Below, one piece after another: positions 17,062 through 24,552 of a stretch of DNA of 60,938 nt. The notes under the pieces are model-generated. The model did not search any database, was not told the origin of the DNA, and saw nothing but the letters and a program-made list of their open reading frames with translations. Made by a program: the position numbers and the translations under genes. The stretch comes from Clostridia bacterium (GTDB taxonomy: Bacteria > Bacillota > Clostridia > Oscillospirales > UBA644). The stretch lies in contig JAGASR010000001.1 in assembly GCA_017621705.1 (NCBI GenBank), positions 1 to 60,938 on the forward strand, given 5' to 3'. Position 1 is the stretch's first letter. Every line of letters begins with the position of its first letter.

Positions 17062-18270
17062 ATGGACAAAGAAATGAAGTTGGTTTCGCTATCCGAAATC
17101 GAACTGCAGGAGGTGGAATGGTTGTGGTATCCGTACATTCCGTTCGGAAAGATCACGATCATCCAAGGTGATCCCGGCGAAGGAAAAACTACGCTCGGGT
17201 TACGGCTCGCGGCGGCGTGCTCAAACGGGAGCGGTTTTCCCGGTATGGAAGCGCGACCGCCCATAAGTGTAATCTATCAGACCGCCGAGGACGGTCTGGG
17301 TGACACTGTCAATCCGAGACTGATGGAAGCAGAGGCGAATGAGAACCTCATCTTCAACATCAGCGAGGACACCGACGTACTGACGCTGAAGGACGAGCGT
17401 ATCGAGGCGGCGATCAAAGCGACGAATGCAAAGCTGATGATCTTCGATCCCATCCAAGGCTACGTTGGTGAGGACACAGACATCAACCGAGCAAACGAGA
17501 TCCGCACCGTGATGCGCGGCATAGCAAGGATCGCTGAGGAAACGGGTTGCGCCATTGTGTTCGTGGGGCATCTCAACAAGATGAAAGGGACGAACAGCGC
17601 ATATCGCGGACTTGGAACCATCGACTTTCGTGCATCGGCGCGAAGCGTGCTTCTCGTCGGCAGACTTCGCAAGATGCCAAACGTGCGCGTGATCGTTCAC
17701 GACAAATCGTCTCTTGCGCCCGAAGGAAAATCGTTGGCGTTCAATCTCGGTAACGAAGAGGGCTTCAAATGGCTTGACGGTTATGACAAGATCACAGCGG
17801 ACGAGCTTCTCGGCGGCGGCGAAGCTGAAACGAAAACCGATCAGGCAGAGGACTTGATTCTCGATATGCTTTCCTCGGGTGAGTTCGTTCCCGTCGAAAA
17901 GATCTTCGAAAAAGCAAAGGAGCTGGGCATTTCACAGCGCACAGTTAACGAGGCTAACCTCGAGCTGTACTACGCAATGGGCGGCTGTCTTGGTCCGATG
18001 GCAAACGAGTATGCTTTCTATCAAACGCCCGAGCACGAGCCACACGCCAAGCAAACAATGAGCACAGGACTTGTAAATCTCATCGGTAACTTCCTCAGCA
18101 TCGCACCGCAGAGAGCGGACTATACGCCGCGGCAACTCACCGAGATGGACAAGTGGGAGAAGGAACGGCTGGAGCAGATCCTCGGCAAGAAGATCTTGAC
18201 CGAAGCCTTCACGTGCTACTGCACGCAAGAAGAATACGAACAGCAGAGTGGACTATCGCTCAAAATGTAA
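17062..18270 (+). CDS. RepA/RecA-like AAA ATPase of a mobile element
   Basis: The 402-residue protein has an N-terminal RecA-fold ATPase: Walker A GDPGEGKTT (36-44), Walker B LMIFDP around residue 129, and the motif VFVGHLNKMKGTNSAYRG near 170. This is the hexameric helicase/AAA_25 family that includes plasmid RepA helicases and phage primase helpers. The C-terminal 130 residues contain a winged-helix-like segment (LGISQRTVNEAN), common in these proteins. It starts after AAGGAGGTAA. The upstream iteron-like repeats and downstream xis and int genes suggest it drives replication of the excised element. Base composition is GC-richer than the defence operon. Confidence 0.75.
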   Translation: MDKEMKLVSLSEIELQEVEWLWYPYIPFGKITIIQGDPGEGKTTLGLRLAAACSNGSGFPGMEARPPISVIYQTAEDGLGDTVNPRLMEAEANENLIFNISEDTDVLTLKDERIEAAIKATNAKLMIFDPIQGYVGEDTDINRANEIRTVMRGIARIAEETGCAIVFVGHLNKMKGTNSAYRGLGTIDFRASARSVLLVGRLRKMPNVRVIVHDKSSLAPEGKSLAFNLGNEEGFKWLDGYDKITADELLGGGEAETKTDQAEDLILDMLSSGEFVPVEKIFEKAKELGISQRTVNEANLELYYAMGGCLGPMANEYAFYQTPEHEPHAKQTMSTGLVNLIGNFLSIAPQRADYTPRQLTEMDKWEKERLEQILGKKILTEAFTCYCTQEEYEQQSGLSLKM

Positions 18271-18332
18271 AGGAGAAATCTATGAGTAAAATGACAGACA
18301 TTCGTTTCAGATTACAAATTGCAGGAGGTAAT

Positions 18333-18641
18333 ATGCGTATGATCAAGAGAGACGTTTTCGAATATTTCAAGAAGGAGCCCGACGTGATGCAGGTGAAGGA
18401 CGTGGTTCGCTTGCTCCATTGCAGCAAGAACACCGTGTATAAGCTGATCCACGAGGGGCGCATCGACAGCATCAAGATCGGGCGGAACATTCTGATTCCC
18501 AAGACTGCGCTGGTGGAAATGATGGTGAACGAACGGTATTATCAAATTATTTGTCCCTACAATCCCGATTCTCTCTGGACTATGAAGGAGCGTAACCGTA
18601 TAATTGCTTCGAACAAGAATTCCAAAACGAAAGGAGCGTAA
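18333..18641 (+). CDS. Excisionase-type HTH DNA-binding protein
   Basis: A small MerR/excisionase-fold protein: VMQVKDVVRLLHCSKNTVYKLIHEGRIDSIKIGRNILIPK is the typical winged-helix signature, followed by a basic tail. Immediately before an integrase gene it most likely acts as the recombination directionality factor. The ATG at 18333 is preferred because AGGAGG (18323-18328) sits at ideal spacing and the domain starts right after it (102 residues). An in-frame ATG at 18282 with its own AGGAG would add 17 residues and cannot be excluded. Confidence 0.75.
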   Translation: MRMIKRDVFEYFKKEPDVMQVKDVVRLLHCSKNTVYKLIHEGRIDSIKIGRNILIPKTALVEMMVNERYYQIICPYNPDSLWTMKERNRIIASNKNSKTKGA

Positions 18642-18646
18642 ATATT

Positions 18647-19832
18647 ATGAAAAGAATCACAGGACGGCTCGCCGAGGACAAGGGCAAATACTATGCGGTG
18701 ATCAATCTGCCGAGCGTGGACGGCAAGCGCAAAACAAAGTGGCATACGCTGAACCTTGAAGCCAAGAAGGGCAACAAAAAAAGAGGCACAGTACCGCCTC
18801 AACCAAATTCTCGACAAGTATAACGCGGGGGACGTGCACCTCGCAGAGACGATGACACACGCAGACCGTGAGCGCAACCGACTTGCCAACACGAAGATGC
18901 TGGACTACCTTGACGAGTGGCTGGAGGGGCATCAGCACGACATCGAGCGGGAGACCTATCACCAATACAAGCGCTATATCGACGGGCGCATCCGCGAGTT
19001 CTTCACGCCCCTCGACCTCACCGTCAAAGATCTGTCAGGGGATGAGATCAACGAGTTCTACACCTATCTGCGCAATGCGGGGCTGAAGGGATCCACCGGT
19101 CAACGTTATCACGGTGTGCTCCATAAGGCGTTCAAGGACGCGGTGAAGCGCAGGATCATACCGAGCAACCCCGTCGACCAAGCCAATCGACCGAGGAAGG
19201 AGCAGTTCATTGCCGCCTACTACAACGCCGAGGAAGTGAAGCAGCTGCTCGAACTGGTCAAGGATGACGAGATCTATATCCCGATCCTTCTTGCCGCTTA
19301 CTATGGTCTTAGACGGAGTGAGGTGATCGGACTGAAGTGGTCGGCAATCGACTTCACCGAGAACACGCTGACCGTCCGCCACACCGTCCGCTCCACCGAG
19401 GAAGGCATCGTCGCCAAAGACAGACTGAAAACGAAATCCTCTTACCGCACGCTGACCCTTGAGCCCTTCGTGCGAGGCGAACTGCTGAAGCACCGCGAGA
19501 AGCAGGAGCAGATGAAAAAGGTAATGCGCTCGGCGTACTCGAAGGAATACACCGACTACGTCTGTGTGGATGCACTCGGCAAGCTCTACGATCCCGACTT
19601 CGTCACCGGACACTTCGGACAGCTTCTGAAGAAGCATAACCTGAAGAAGATCCGCTTCCACGATCTGCGCCACTCCTGCGCCTCGGTGCTCCTTGCCCAA
19701 GGCGTGCCTATGAAGCAGATCCAGGAATGGCTCGGACATAGCGATATGAGCACCACCGCCAATATCTACAGCCACCTTGACGCGGTAACAAAAGCGGACA
19801 CCGGCGCGGCGATGAGTAAAGCGTTGGGTTAA
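18647..19832 (+). pseudogene. Tyrosine recombinase (integrase), frameshifted in an A7 run
   Basis: The ATG at 18647 (AAAGGAGCG upstream) opens a frame with the usual N-terminus (KRITGRLAEDKGKYYAVINL ending near LEAKKGNKK). This frame stops soon after an A7 run (about 18776-18782). The rest continues in the frame read from 18756 to 19832: a core-binding domain, then the catalytic domain with GLRRSEV, HDLRHSC, GHSDMSTT and the nucleophile Tyr in ANIYSH. Removing one A restores a full-length integrase of about 394 residues. The alternatives are a real inactivating mutation, a homopolymer sequencing error, or a +1 recoding event. It sits 310 bp from the tRNA-Ser 3' end, its likely attachment site. 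Confidence 0.82.
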
Positions 19833-19847
19833 ACCACAAATAAATCA

Positions 19848-19886
19848 AGACCGCTTCGAGCAATCGAGGCGGTCGATTTTCTTTAT
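19848..19886 (+). terminator. Intrinsic terminator after the integrase
   Basis: Hairpin GACCGC-TCGA/CGAGGCGGTC (19849-19874) followed by the T-rich stretch GATTTTCTTTATT. Confidence 0.8.
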
Positions 19887-19990
19887 TCAATTCGAACTCT
19901 CTCGTAGTTACGGACAAGATGATACCTACTCAGTTTATTTGCGTACCTACCCGTATCTATCCGTCCCTAAAAATGGGGTGTTTTTGACCA

Positions 19991-20019
19991 GCCTTGCAGT
20001 TGCCTTGCACAGCCTTGCA
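19991..20019 (+). repeat. Three phased GCCTTGCA repeats, putative integrase arm sites
   Basis: GCCTTGCA occurs at 19991-19998, 20002-20009 and 20012-20019, so copies are 10-11 bp apart on the same helix face. An inverted fourth copy lies at 20264-20271 on the other side of the tRNA gene. Short phased repeats near the int gene and the attachment site fit arm-type integrase binding sites. Confidence 0.5.
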
Positions 20020-20141
20020 AAAAACTGATAGACAACCGAAAGGCTGCAAAAGGCGTTTTTCTCAAAAGTGGGGAATGAAAGTCAAAAATCAGGCAAAATT
20101 GAAAGAAAAAGAGCCAAAAATCAACGATTTTTGGCTCCGAG

Positions 20142-20231
20142 TGGCGGAGAGAGTGGGATTCGAACCCACGTGAGATTGCTCTCAAACTGATTTCGAGTCA
20201 GCCCCGTTATGACCACTTCGATATCTCTCCG
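20142..20231 (-). tRNA. tRNA-Ser(CGA)
   Basis: On the minus strand a 90-nt serine tRNA runs from 20231 to 20142: acceptor stem CGGAGAG/CTCTCCG with encoded CCA, anticodon loop CTCGAAA (anticodon CGA at 20195-20193), a long variable arm TGAGA-GCAA-TCTCA typical of class II tRNAs, and T-loop GGTTCGAATCC. Its 3' end faces the integrase, so it is the probable attachment site of the element to the left. Confidence 0.95.
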
Positions 20232-20354
20232 TATTAAGTTAAATTTGAATTTTGCACGGCTTTTGCAAGGCCAGAATTAAAATGCGTTCACTCAAAATTC
20301 AAGAAAAATGAAGCATTTGCGAGATATTGCGAGAAAATGAGAGCTTTCGCAGGT

Positions 20355-20408
20355 TGCGGAGTGATAAGGCCCTCTACCTTTCGAGTCAGTCCCGTCGATA
20401 TCTCTGCG
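20355..20408 (-). pseudogene. Decayed tRNA-Ser fragment
   Basis: The segment TTTCGAGTCAG-CCCGT-CGATATCTCT-CG repeats the anticodon and 5' half of the intact tRNA-Ser 147 bp away, with an internal deletion in the D-arm. Remnants of the acceptor 3' end (GCGGAG) are also recognisable. It cannot fold as a tRNA. It is probably a leftover of an older integration or duplication at this site. Confidence 0.6.
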
Positions 20409-20545
20409 TATGTGATTTGTTCGATTACAGCTTTATAAGAATACCACAAAAACGGGTTTTTGTCAATAGGAATTTGCGTTAAAATAAAGAAAAACACAAT
20501 TTTTTTCGTTTTACGGAAAAATTCAGTTCGCAATAAATTACTTTA

Positions 20546-20574
20546 TTGACTTTTAGCTTTCTGTATGATAAAAT
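20546..20574 (+). promoter_or_regulatory. Promoter of the beta-propeller glycosidase-like gene
   Basis: TTGACT (20546-20551), 17-bp spacer, TAAAAT (20569-20574), 31 bases before the ATG at 20605. Confidence 0.7.
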
Positions 20575-20604
20575 CAAATTATAATTCTGCTTAGGGGTAA
20601 AATT

Positions 20605-22038
20605 ATGGATCTGTTGTGTTCCGAATTCAAGAGGAAGTTTTCCTTCTCGATGTATAAAAATTTAAAAATAAAGCTCGGAGAAATGAATTTCTTCAAAGAT
20701 TTTATAAATGACGACCGTGGAGACATGTATCCCGTGCTTTTAAAGAGCGAAGACTGCTCGGAGATCGTAGAAAATAATATATATACAGTGGAGCAGGGGA
20801 GCGTTAAAAGGCTGTTTTGTCAGTTTTTCCCGTTTGCGACTTATGAGTTGACGGCTGATCTTTCGTTAGGAAAAGTCGGTTTCAGTTTCGATCTTCCCGA
20901 TGCCAAAGCGAGCATTTCGGTTGAAAACGGAAAGCTTGCGTTTGCCGATAAAAACGGTGAACAGTCAGTCTGTAATCTAACTTTTTCTTCTTCCGAATGT
21001 ACGTTTATCGTCAGTTGCCGTCCGGGAGCTTTTGATGTTTATTTCAAAAATAACGGCAAAGCCGAGTACTGTCATACTTTTTATTCCGAAGAGTTCCGTG
21101 AGTCAAATAAATATTCTTCATTTTCCGACGGATACGTTTCGCTTAAGGTTTCGGGGAAAGTTGCTGTAAAAGAAGTTTTGTCATATATCGATAACGGTGT
21201 TTCGATCGCCGATATCCGTCCCATAAAATACGAAAACGGCGACGTTATTTTCGAGCAGGGGAAGGCTTGTTTTACGATTTCGATCAGAATGCAGGAAGGC
21301 ACTTTCAATGCTGTTCTTTCGTGGATCCCGGGAACTGCGGAGTTCGAGCTTACGGGTGCTATTTTCTACGATAGCGGCGACGGCTTCTGGCGCGGTTACG
21401 TCGCTCCCGTAATTCTCTATAACAGACAGAAAGATCAGTGGTATGTCTGGGTCAGCTCTTTTGCGCATGAGCATATTCTTGCTTACGCTTCTTTTGACGG
21501 AGATCCGAGGTTCGGTGTCAATGTCATAGACGTAAAAATAATGGAACGTGCGGCCGATAGTTCCGACATTACTGCATTTGCCGGCATCAGAGGCGACGAA
21601 GATCCCGATCTGATCTATGATAAAGAAAATGACAGATGGTTGCTTGCCGTTTGCAGAATCGATCCGAAAATAGGGCGCTATATTTATGTTTTCTTTGAAT
21701 CGAACGATCCGTTTGAGGGCTTCCGTTTTATCGGAAGGAGCCATGACGGCTCGGAAACAGGCGGTTCGTTTGTACGAAAAGACGGTGGATGGTACTTCGT
21801 TTGCGGCAATGATATTGACGGCAGACCCAATTACCGTATTTACAGTAAAAACGGTATGCAGAGCGCATCTTTCAATTATCCTGACGGCGGTTTTCGCGGT
21901 TGGGGAACTCTTTTCCCGATAAAAACAGGCAGTCGCACCCGTTATTTCTGGCTCACTTTTGACAGACACAGGGGCAGTTCCTATAACTGGAGTTACGGCA
22001 ATATTTATTGCTTTGAACTGGGCGAAAAGAAAAATTAG
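20605..22038 (+). CDS. Glycosidase-like beta-propeller protein
   Basis: A 477-residue cytoplasmic protein. The first 200 residues look like a beta-sandwich. From about residue 255 it has repeating propeller-type strands (GYVAPVILYNRQKDQWYVWVSS, EDPDLIYDKENDRWLL, GGSFVRKDGGWYFVCG, GWGTLFPI) reminiscent of the five-bladed folds of GH43, GH32 and GH130 enzymes. The catalytic acids cannot be assigned with confidence. It starts after AGGGGT with a promoter just upstream and ends in a bidirectional terminator. The neighbouring sugar-degradation genes support a carbohydrate role. No signal peptide is visible. Confidence 0.5.
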   Translation: MDLLCSEFKRKFSFSMYKNLKIKLGEMNFFKDFINDDRGDMYPVLLKSEDCSEIVENNIYTVEQGSVKRLFCQFFPFATYELTADLSLGKVGFSFDLPDAKASISVENGKLAFADKNGEQSVCNLTFSSSECTFIVSCRPGAFDVYFKNNGKAEYCHTFYSEEFRESNKYSSFSDGYVSLKVSGKVAVKEVLSYIDNGVSIADIRPIKYENGDVIFEQGKACFTISIRMQEGTFNAVLSWIPGTAEFELTGAIFYDSGDGFWRGYVAPVILYNRQKDQWYVWVSSFAHEHILAYASFDGDPRFGVNVIDVKIMERAADSSDITAFAGIRGDEDPDLIYDKENDRWLLAVCRIDPKIGRYIYVFFESNDPFEGFRFIGRSHDGSETGGSFVRKDGGWYFVCGNDIDGRPNYRIYSKNGMQSASFNYPDGGFRGWGTLFPIKTGSRTRYFWLTFDRHRGSSYNWSYGNIYCFELGEKKN

Positions 22039-22051
22039 TTTATTATGAATA

Positions 22052-22079
22052 AAGCCGATACGGTTTTCCGTATCGGCTT
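22052..22079. terminator. Bidirectional terminator
   Basis: Perfect 12-bp stem AAGCCGATACGG/CCGTATCGGCTT between two convergent genes (stops at 22038 plus and 22085 minus), with A/T-rich sequence on both sides. Confidence 0.85.
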
Positions 22080-22084
22080 AAATT

Positions 22085-22873
22085 TTAATAAGATTCGATA
22101 GATTTGCTTAAGAATGAACGGGTGAGGGGAGACTTCGGGGAATCGAATACCTGCTCGGGGGTGCCTTGCTCTTCGATGATACCGTTTGCCATGAAGATTA
22201 TTTCGTCGGACACATGGCGCGCAAAATCCATTTCGTGCGTTACGATTATCATTGTTGAATCCGAAGATTTCAAATCGCGGATGACGCTTAAAACTTCGCC
22301 CGTAAGCTCGGGGTCGAGTGCTGAAGTCGGTTCGTCAAAGCAGAGGATATCGGGAGTAAGCGCCAATGCGCGAGCTATTGCAACACGTTGCTGCTGTCCG
22401 CCCGAAAGCTGGCAGGGGTAATGCCCCGATTTTTCCGTCAGCCCGACTTTTTTCAGAAGCTCCCATGCATTTTCGGTTATGCAGTCAATACGGTGCTTCT
22501 TCTCGTCTTTCGTAAGCTTTTCTTCGTTGAGTCTAAGCTTCGGCGCAAGCGTTATGTTATCAAGAACGGTATACTGCGGAAAGAGATTGAACTGCTGAAA
22601 AACGAGACCGAAATGAAGCCTGTTTTTACGTATTTCATCGTCGGACATCCTGTGGGTGTCTTCGGCGTTGAAAATTATATTACCGTCAACGGATATCGTT
22701 CCTTCGTTCGGAGTTTCAAGGAAGTTTAGACAGCGCAGAAGCGTTGTTTTTCCGCTTCCCGAAGAGCCGATTATCGAGAGAACTTTTCCTTTATCGAGAG
22801 AAAAATCAATACCTTTTAAAACTTCTGACTTGCCAAAGCTTTTTCTTATGTTTTTAACTTCAAGTAATGCCAT
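22085..22873 (-). CDS. Polar amino acid ABC transporter ATPase (GlnQ-like)
   Basis: A 262-residue ABC ATPase with Walker A GSSGSGKTT, signature LSGGQQQR, Walker B ILCFDEPTSALD and switch histidine IIVTHEMDFA; these and the overall length are those of the GlnQ/HisP family. It energises import of a polar amino acid at the membrane. It is the last gene of a three-gene operon (binding protein, permease, ATPase) and starts 11 bases after the permease gene stop. The exact substrate cannot be read from the sequence. Confidence 0.93.
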   Translation of the reverse strand: MALLEVKNIRKSFGKSEVLKGIDFSLDKGKVLSIIGSSGSGKTTLLRCLNFLETPNEGTISVDGNIIFNAEDTHRMSDDEIRKNRLHFGLVFQQFNLFPQYTVLDNITLAPKLRLNEEKLTKDEKKHRIDCITENAWELLKKVGLTEKSGHYPCQLSGGQQQRVAIARALALTPDILCFDEPTSALDPELTGEVLSVIRDLKSSDSTMIIVTHEMDFARHVSDEIIFMANGIIEEQGTPEQVFDSPKSPLTRSFLSKSIESY

Positions 22874-22884
22874 TTTTCACCCTC

Positions 22885-23577
22885 CTACGATCTGAAATAA
22901 TCGAGCTTCTTTTCCATATGGTTGAAAAGAATGGTAAGAAGACCGACAAAAATCAGATAGAAAGCGCCTGCAACGAAAAGCGGCCAGATAAGACCGTCAA
23001 CGGTCATAAACTCTTTTGCTTCATAGATAAGCTCGTAAACGGCGATCGTATTTGCAAGAGAAGTATCTTTTATGAGCGTTATTATTTCGTTCGACATAGG
23101 GGGAATTATGCGTTTTACGACTTGCAACAGGACGATTTTGAAAAATATCTGGCTCTTGGTCATGCCGAGAACCTGTCCTGCTTCATACTGCCCTTGAGAA
23201 ATTGACTGAATACCGCCTCTGAATATTTCAGAGAAGTATGCGGCGTAGTTTATCGCAAAAGCGACAAGGGCAGCGATAAATCTTGTTGAGAAAGTCGAGT
23301 CGAACCATTCCCAACCTGTGTTCATCTGAGGCCAGACGAACAGTCTGAGTAATCCCGGCAGATAGAAGATCGCAAAGATCTGCAACATAAGCGGTGTTCC
23401 TCTGAGGACCCATACGATCAGTTTTACGGGTATGCGGAGCGGCGCGAATTTAGACATCGTGCAAAACGACATTATAAGCCCGAGCGGCAGCGAAAATACC
23501 AGCGTAAGGATAAACAGAAAGAATGCGTTTATAAAACCGTCTGTAAGCCGGGAACAAACTTCCAAAAAGACTTCCAT
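22885..23577 (-). CDS. Polar amino acid ABC transporter permease
   Basis: A 230-residue integral membrane protein of the HisM/GlnP type. Transmembrane segments are visible at about residues 15-40, 55-80, 95-115 and near 190-215, and the EAA loop is GQYEAGQVLGMTKSQIFFKIVL near residue 140. It forms the channel for the cognate binding protein encoded upstream and couples to the downstream ATPase. The start at 23577 lies 15 bases after the binding-protein stop. Confidence 0.92.
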   Translation of the reverse strand: MEVFLEVCSRLTDGFINAFFLFILTLVFSLPLGLIMSFCTMSKFAPLRIPVKLIVWVLRGTPLMLQIFAIFYLPGLLRLFVWPQMNTGWEWFDSTFSTRFIAALVAFAINYAAYFSEIFRGGIQSISQGQYEAGQVLGMTKSQIFFKIVLLQVVKRIIPPMSNEIITLIKDTSLANTIAVYELIYEAKEFMTVDGLIWPLFVAGAFYLIFVGLLTILFNHMEKKLDYFRS

Positions 23578-23592
23578 ATCGGATCGTTGATC

Positions 23593-24378
23593 TTATTTGG
23601 AGAGAGCGTCGGTGTTAAGACCGACAGAATATTCTTCTGCGAGAGCTGTGAGAGTTCCGTCAGCATATTTAGCTTTGAGGAATGCGTCGAGTTCAGCTTT
23701 AAGGTCACTGCCTTTGCGGAGACCTACTGCGAAGATCTCGTCGCCGTAGCTTGCGCCGTCGAGGATCTGGAGATCTGCGTATGCGCCTTTGCCTACGATG
23801 CTCTGTGCCATGGTGATATCAACGATTGCAACCTGAGAAGTGCCTGCGAGGACTTCGTTAAGTGCGTCAACCTGAGCGGTAACTTTGTTGATATTTGCGG
23901 CTTTGATGGTTTCTTCAGCAACGGTAGCGCCTGCGGAACCGTTTTCAACGGAAATGGTAGCGGTTGCAACATCGCCGCTGGTAAGAGTGCTGTCTTTGAG
24001 AACAACTGCAACCTGCGCGTTTTTAGCGTACGAAACAGAAAAATCGATCTGTTCGCCGAGTTCGTCGGATGCGGTCATACCGTTCCATACAAGGTCGATC
24101 TGGTTGGAGTTGAGTTCGGCAACTTTATTGCCCCAGGTGATGATAACGATCTGGCAGTTAACGCCGAGTTCTTCAGCAAACTGCTGAGCGAGTTCAGCGT
24201 CAAAACCGGTCCATTCGCCGTTTTCGTCAAGATAATCCATAGGGGGGTAAACAGTTACGCCGACTACAAGTTTGCCTGCGTCTTTAACGCTTGCAACATC
24301 ACTGTCGGAAACACCGCAGGATGTGAGTAATGCGACTGCCATCATGACAGCCAGAATGAGTGCAAAAATCTTTTTCAT
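23593..24378 (-). CDS. Amino acid ABC transporter substrate-binding lipoprotein
   Basis: A 261-residue family 3 periplasmic-type binding protein. The signal peptide ends in lipobox LLTSC, so Cys21 is lipidated and the protein sits on the outer face of the membrane. The mature protein begins with KLVVGVTVYPPMDYLDENG and contains GFDAELAQQFAEELG, both typical of polar amino acid binders. It starts after GGAGGAATATA and is the first gene of the operon. The ligand is probably a polar amino acid. Confidence 0.92.
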   Translation of the reverse strand: MKKIFALILAVMMAVALLTSCGVSDSDVASVKDAGKLVVGVTVYPPMDYLDENGEWTGFDAELAQQFAEELGVNCQIVIITWGNKVAELNSNQIDLVWNGMTASDELGEQIDFSVSYAKNAQVAVVLKDSTLTSGDVATATISVENGSAGATVAEETIKAANINKVTAQVDALNEVLAGTSQVAIVDITMAQSIVGKGAYADLQILDGASYGDEIFAVGLRKGSDLKAELDAFLKAKYADGTLTALAEEYSVGLNTDALSK

Positions 24379-24428
24379 TATTATATTCCTCCGAATATTT
24401 TATTACTTTACCGAAACAAAGTATCGAT

Positions 24429-24457
24429 ATAATACCACACTTTACAGTTATTGTCAA
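24429..24457 (-). promoter_or_regulatory. Promoter of the amino acid ABC operon
   Basis: On the minus strand TTGACA (24457-24452), 17-bp spacer and TATTAT (24434-24429) lie about 50 bases upstream of the binding-protein ATG. Confidence 0.8.
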
Positions 24458-24497
24458 GTACCTTATTAAAAATAAACGTAATTTTTGTCGATAATTG

Positions 24498-24537
24498 AAA
24501 AAAAAGACGGAAGCCTGTGGCTTTCCGTCTTTTTTTT
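24498..24537. terminator. Bidirectional terminator after the alpha-galactosidase gene
   Basis: Stem AAAGACGGAA-GCC/GGC-TTTCCGTCTTT with a 3-nt loop, flanked by A-runs and T-runs. It lies just downstream of the minus-strand stop at 24553. Confidence 0.85.
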
Positions 24538-24552
24538 GTGTATTTTTTGTGA

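Noticed and set aside
18770..18790. Programmed frameshift in the integrase
   Set aside because: Joining the frames needs +1 (or -2), not the usual -1 slip on an A-run, and no stimulatory stem-loop or Shine-Dalgarno is seen just upstream. Mutation or sequencing error is simpler.
23587..24330. 247-residue plus-strand frame over the binding-protein gene
   Set aside because: Shadow of the amino acid binding protein; no start signal and no recognisable fold.
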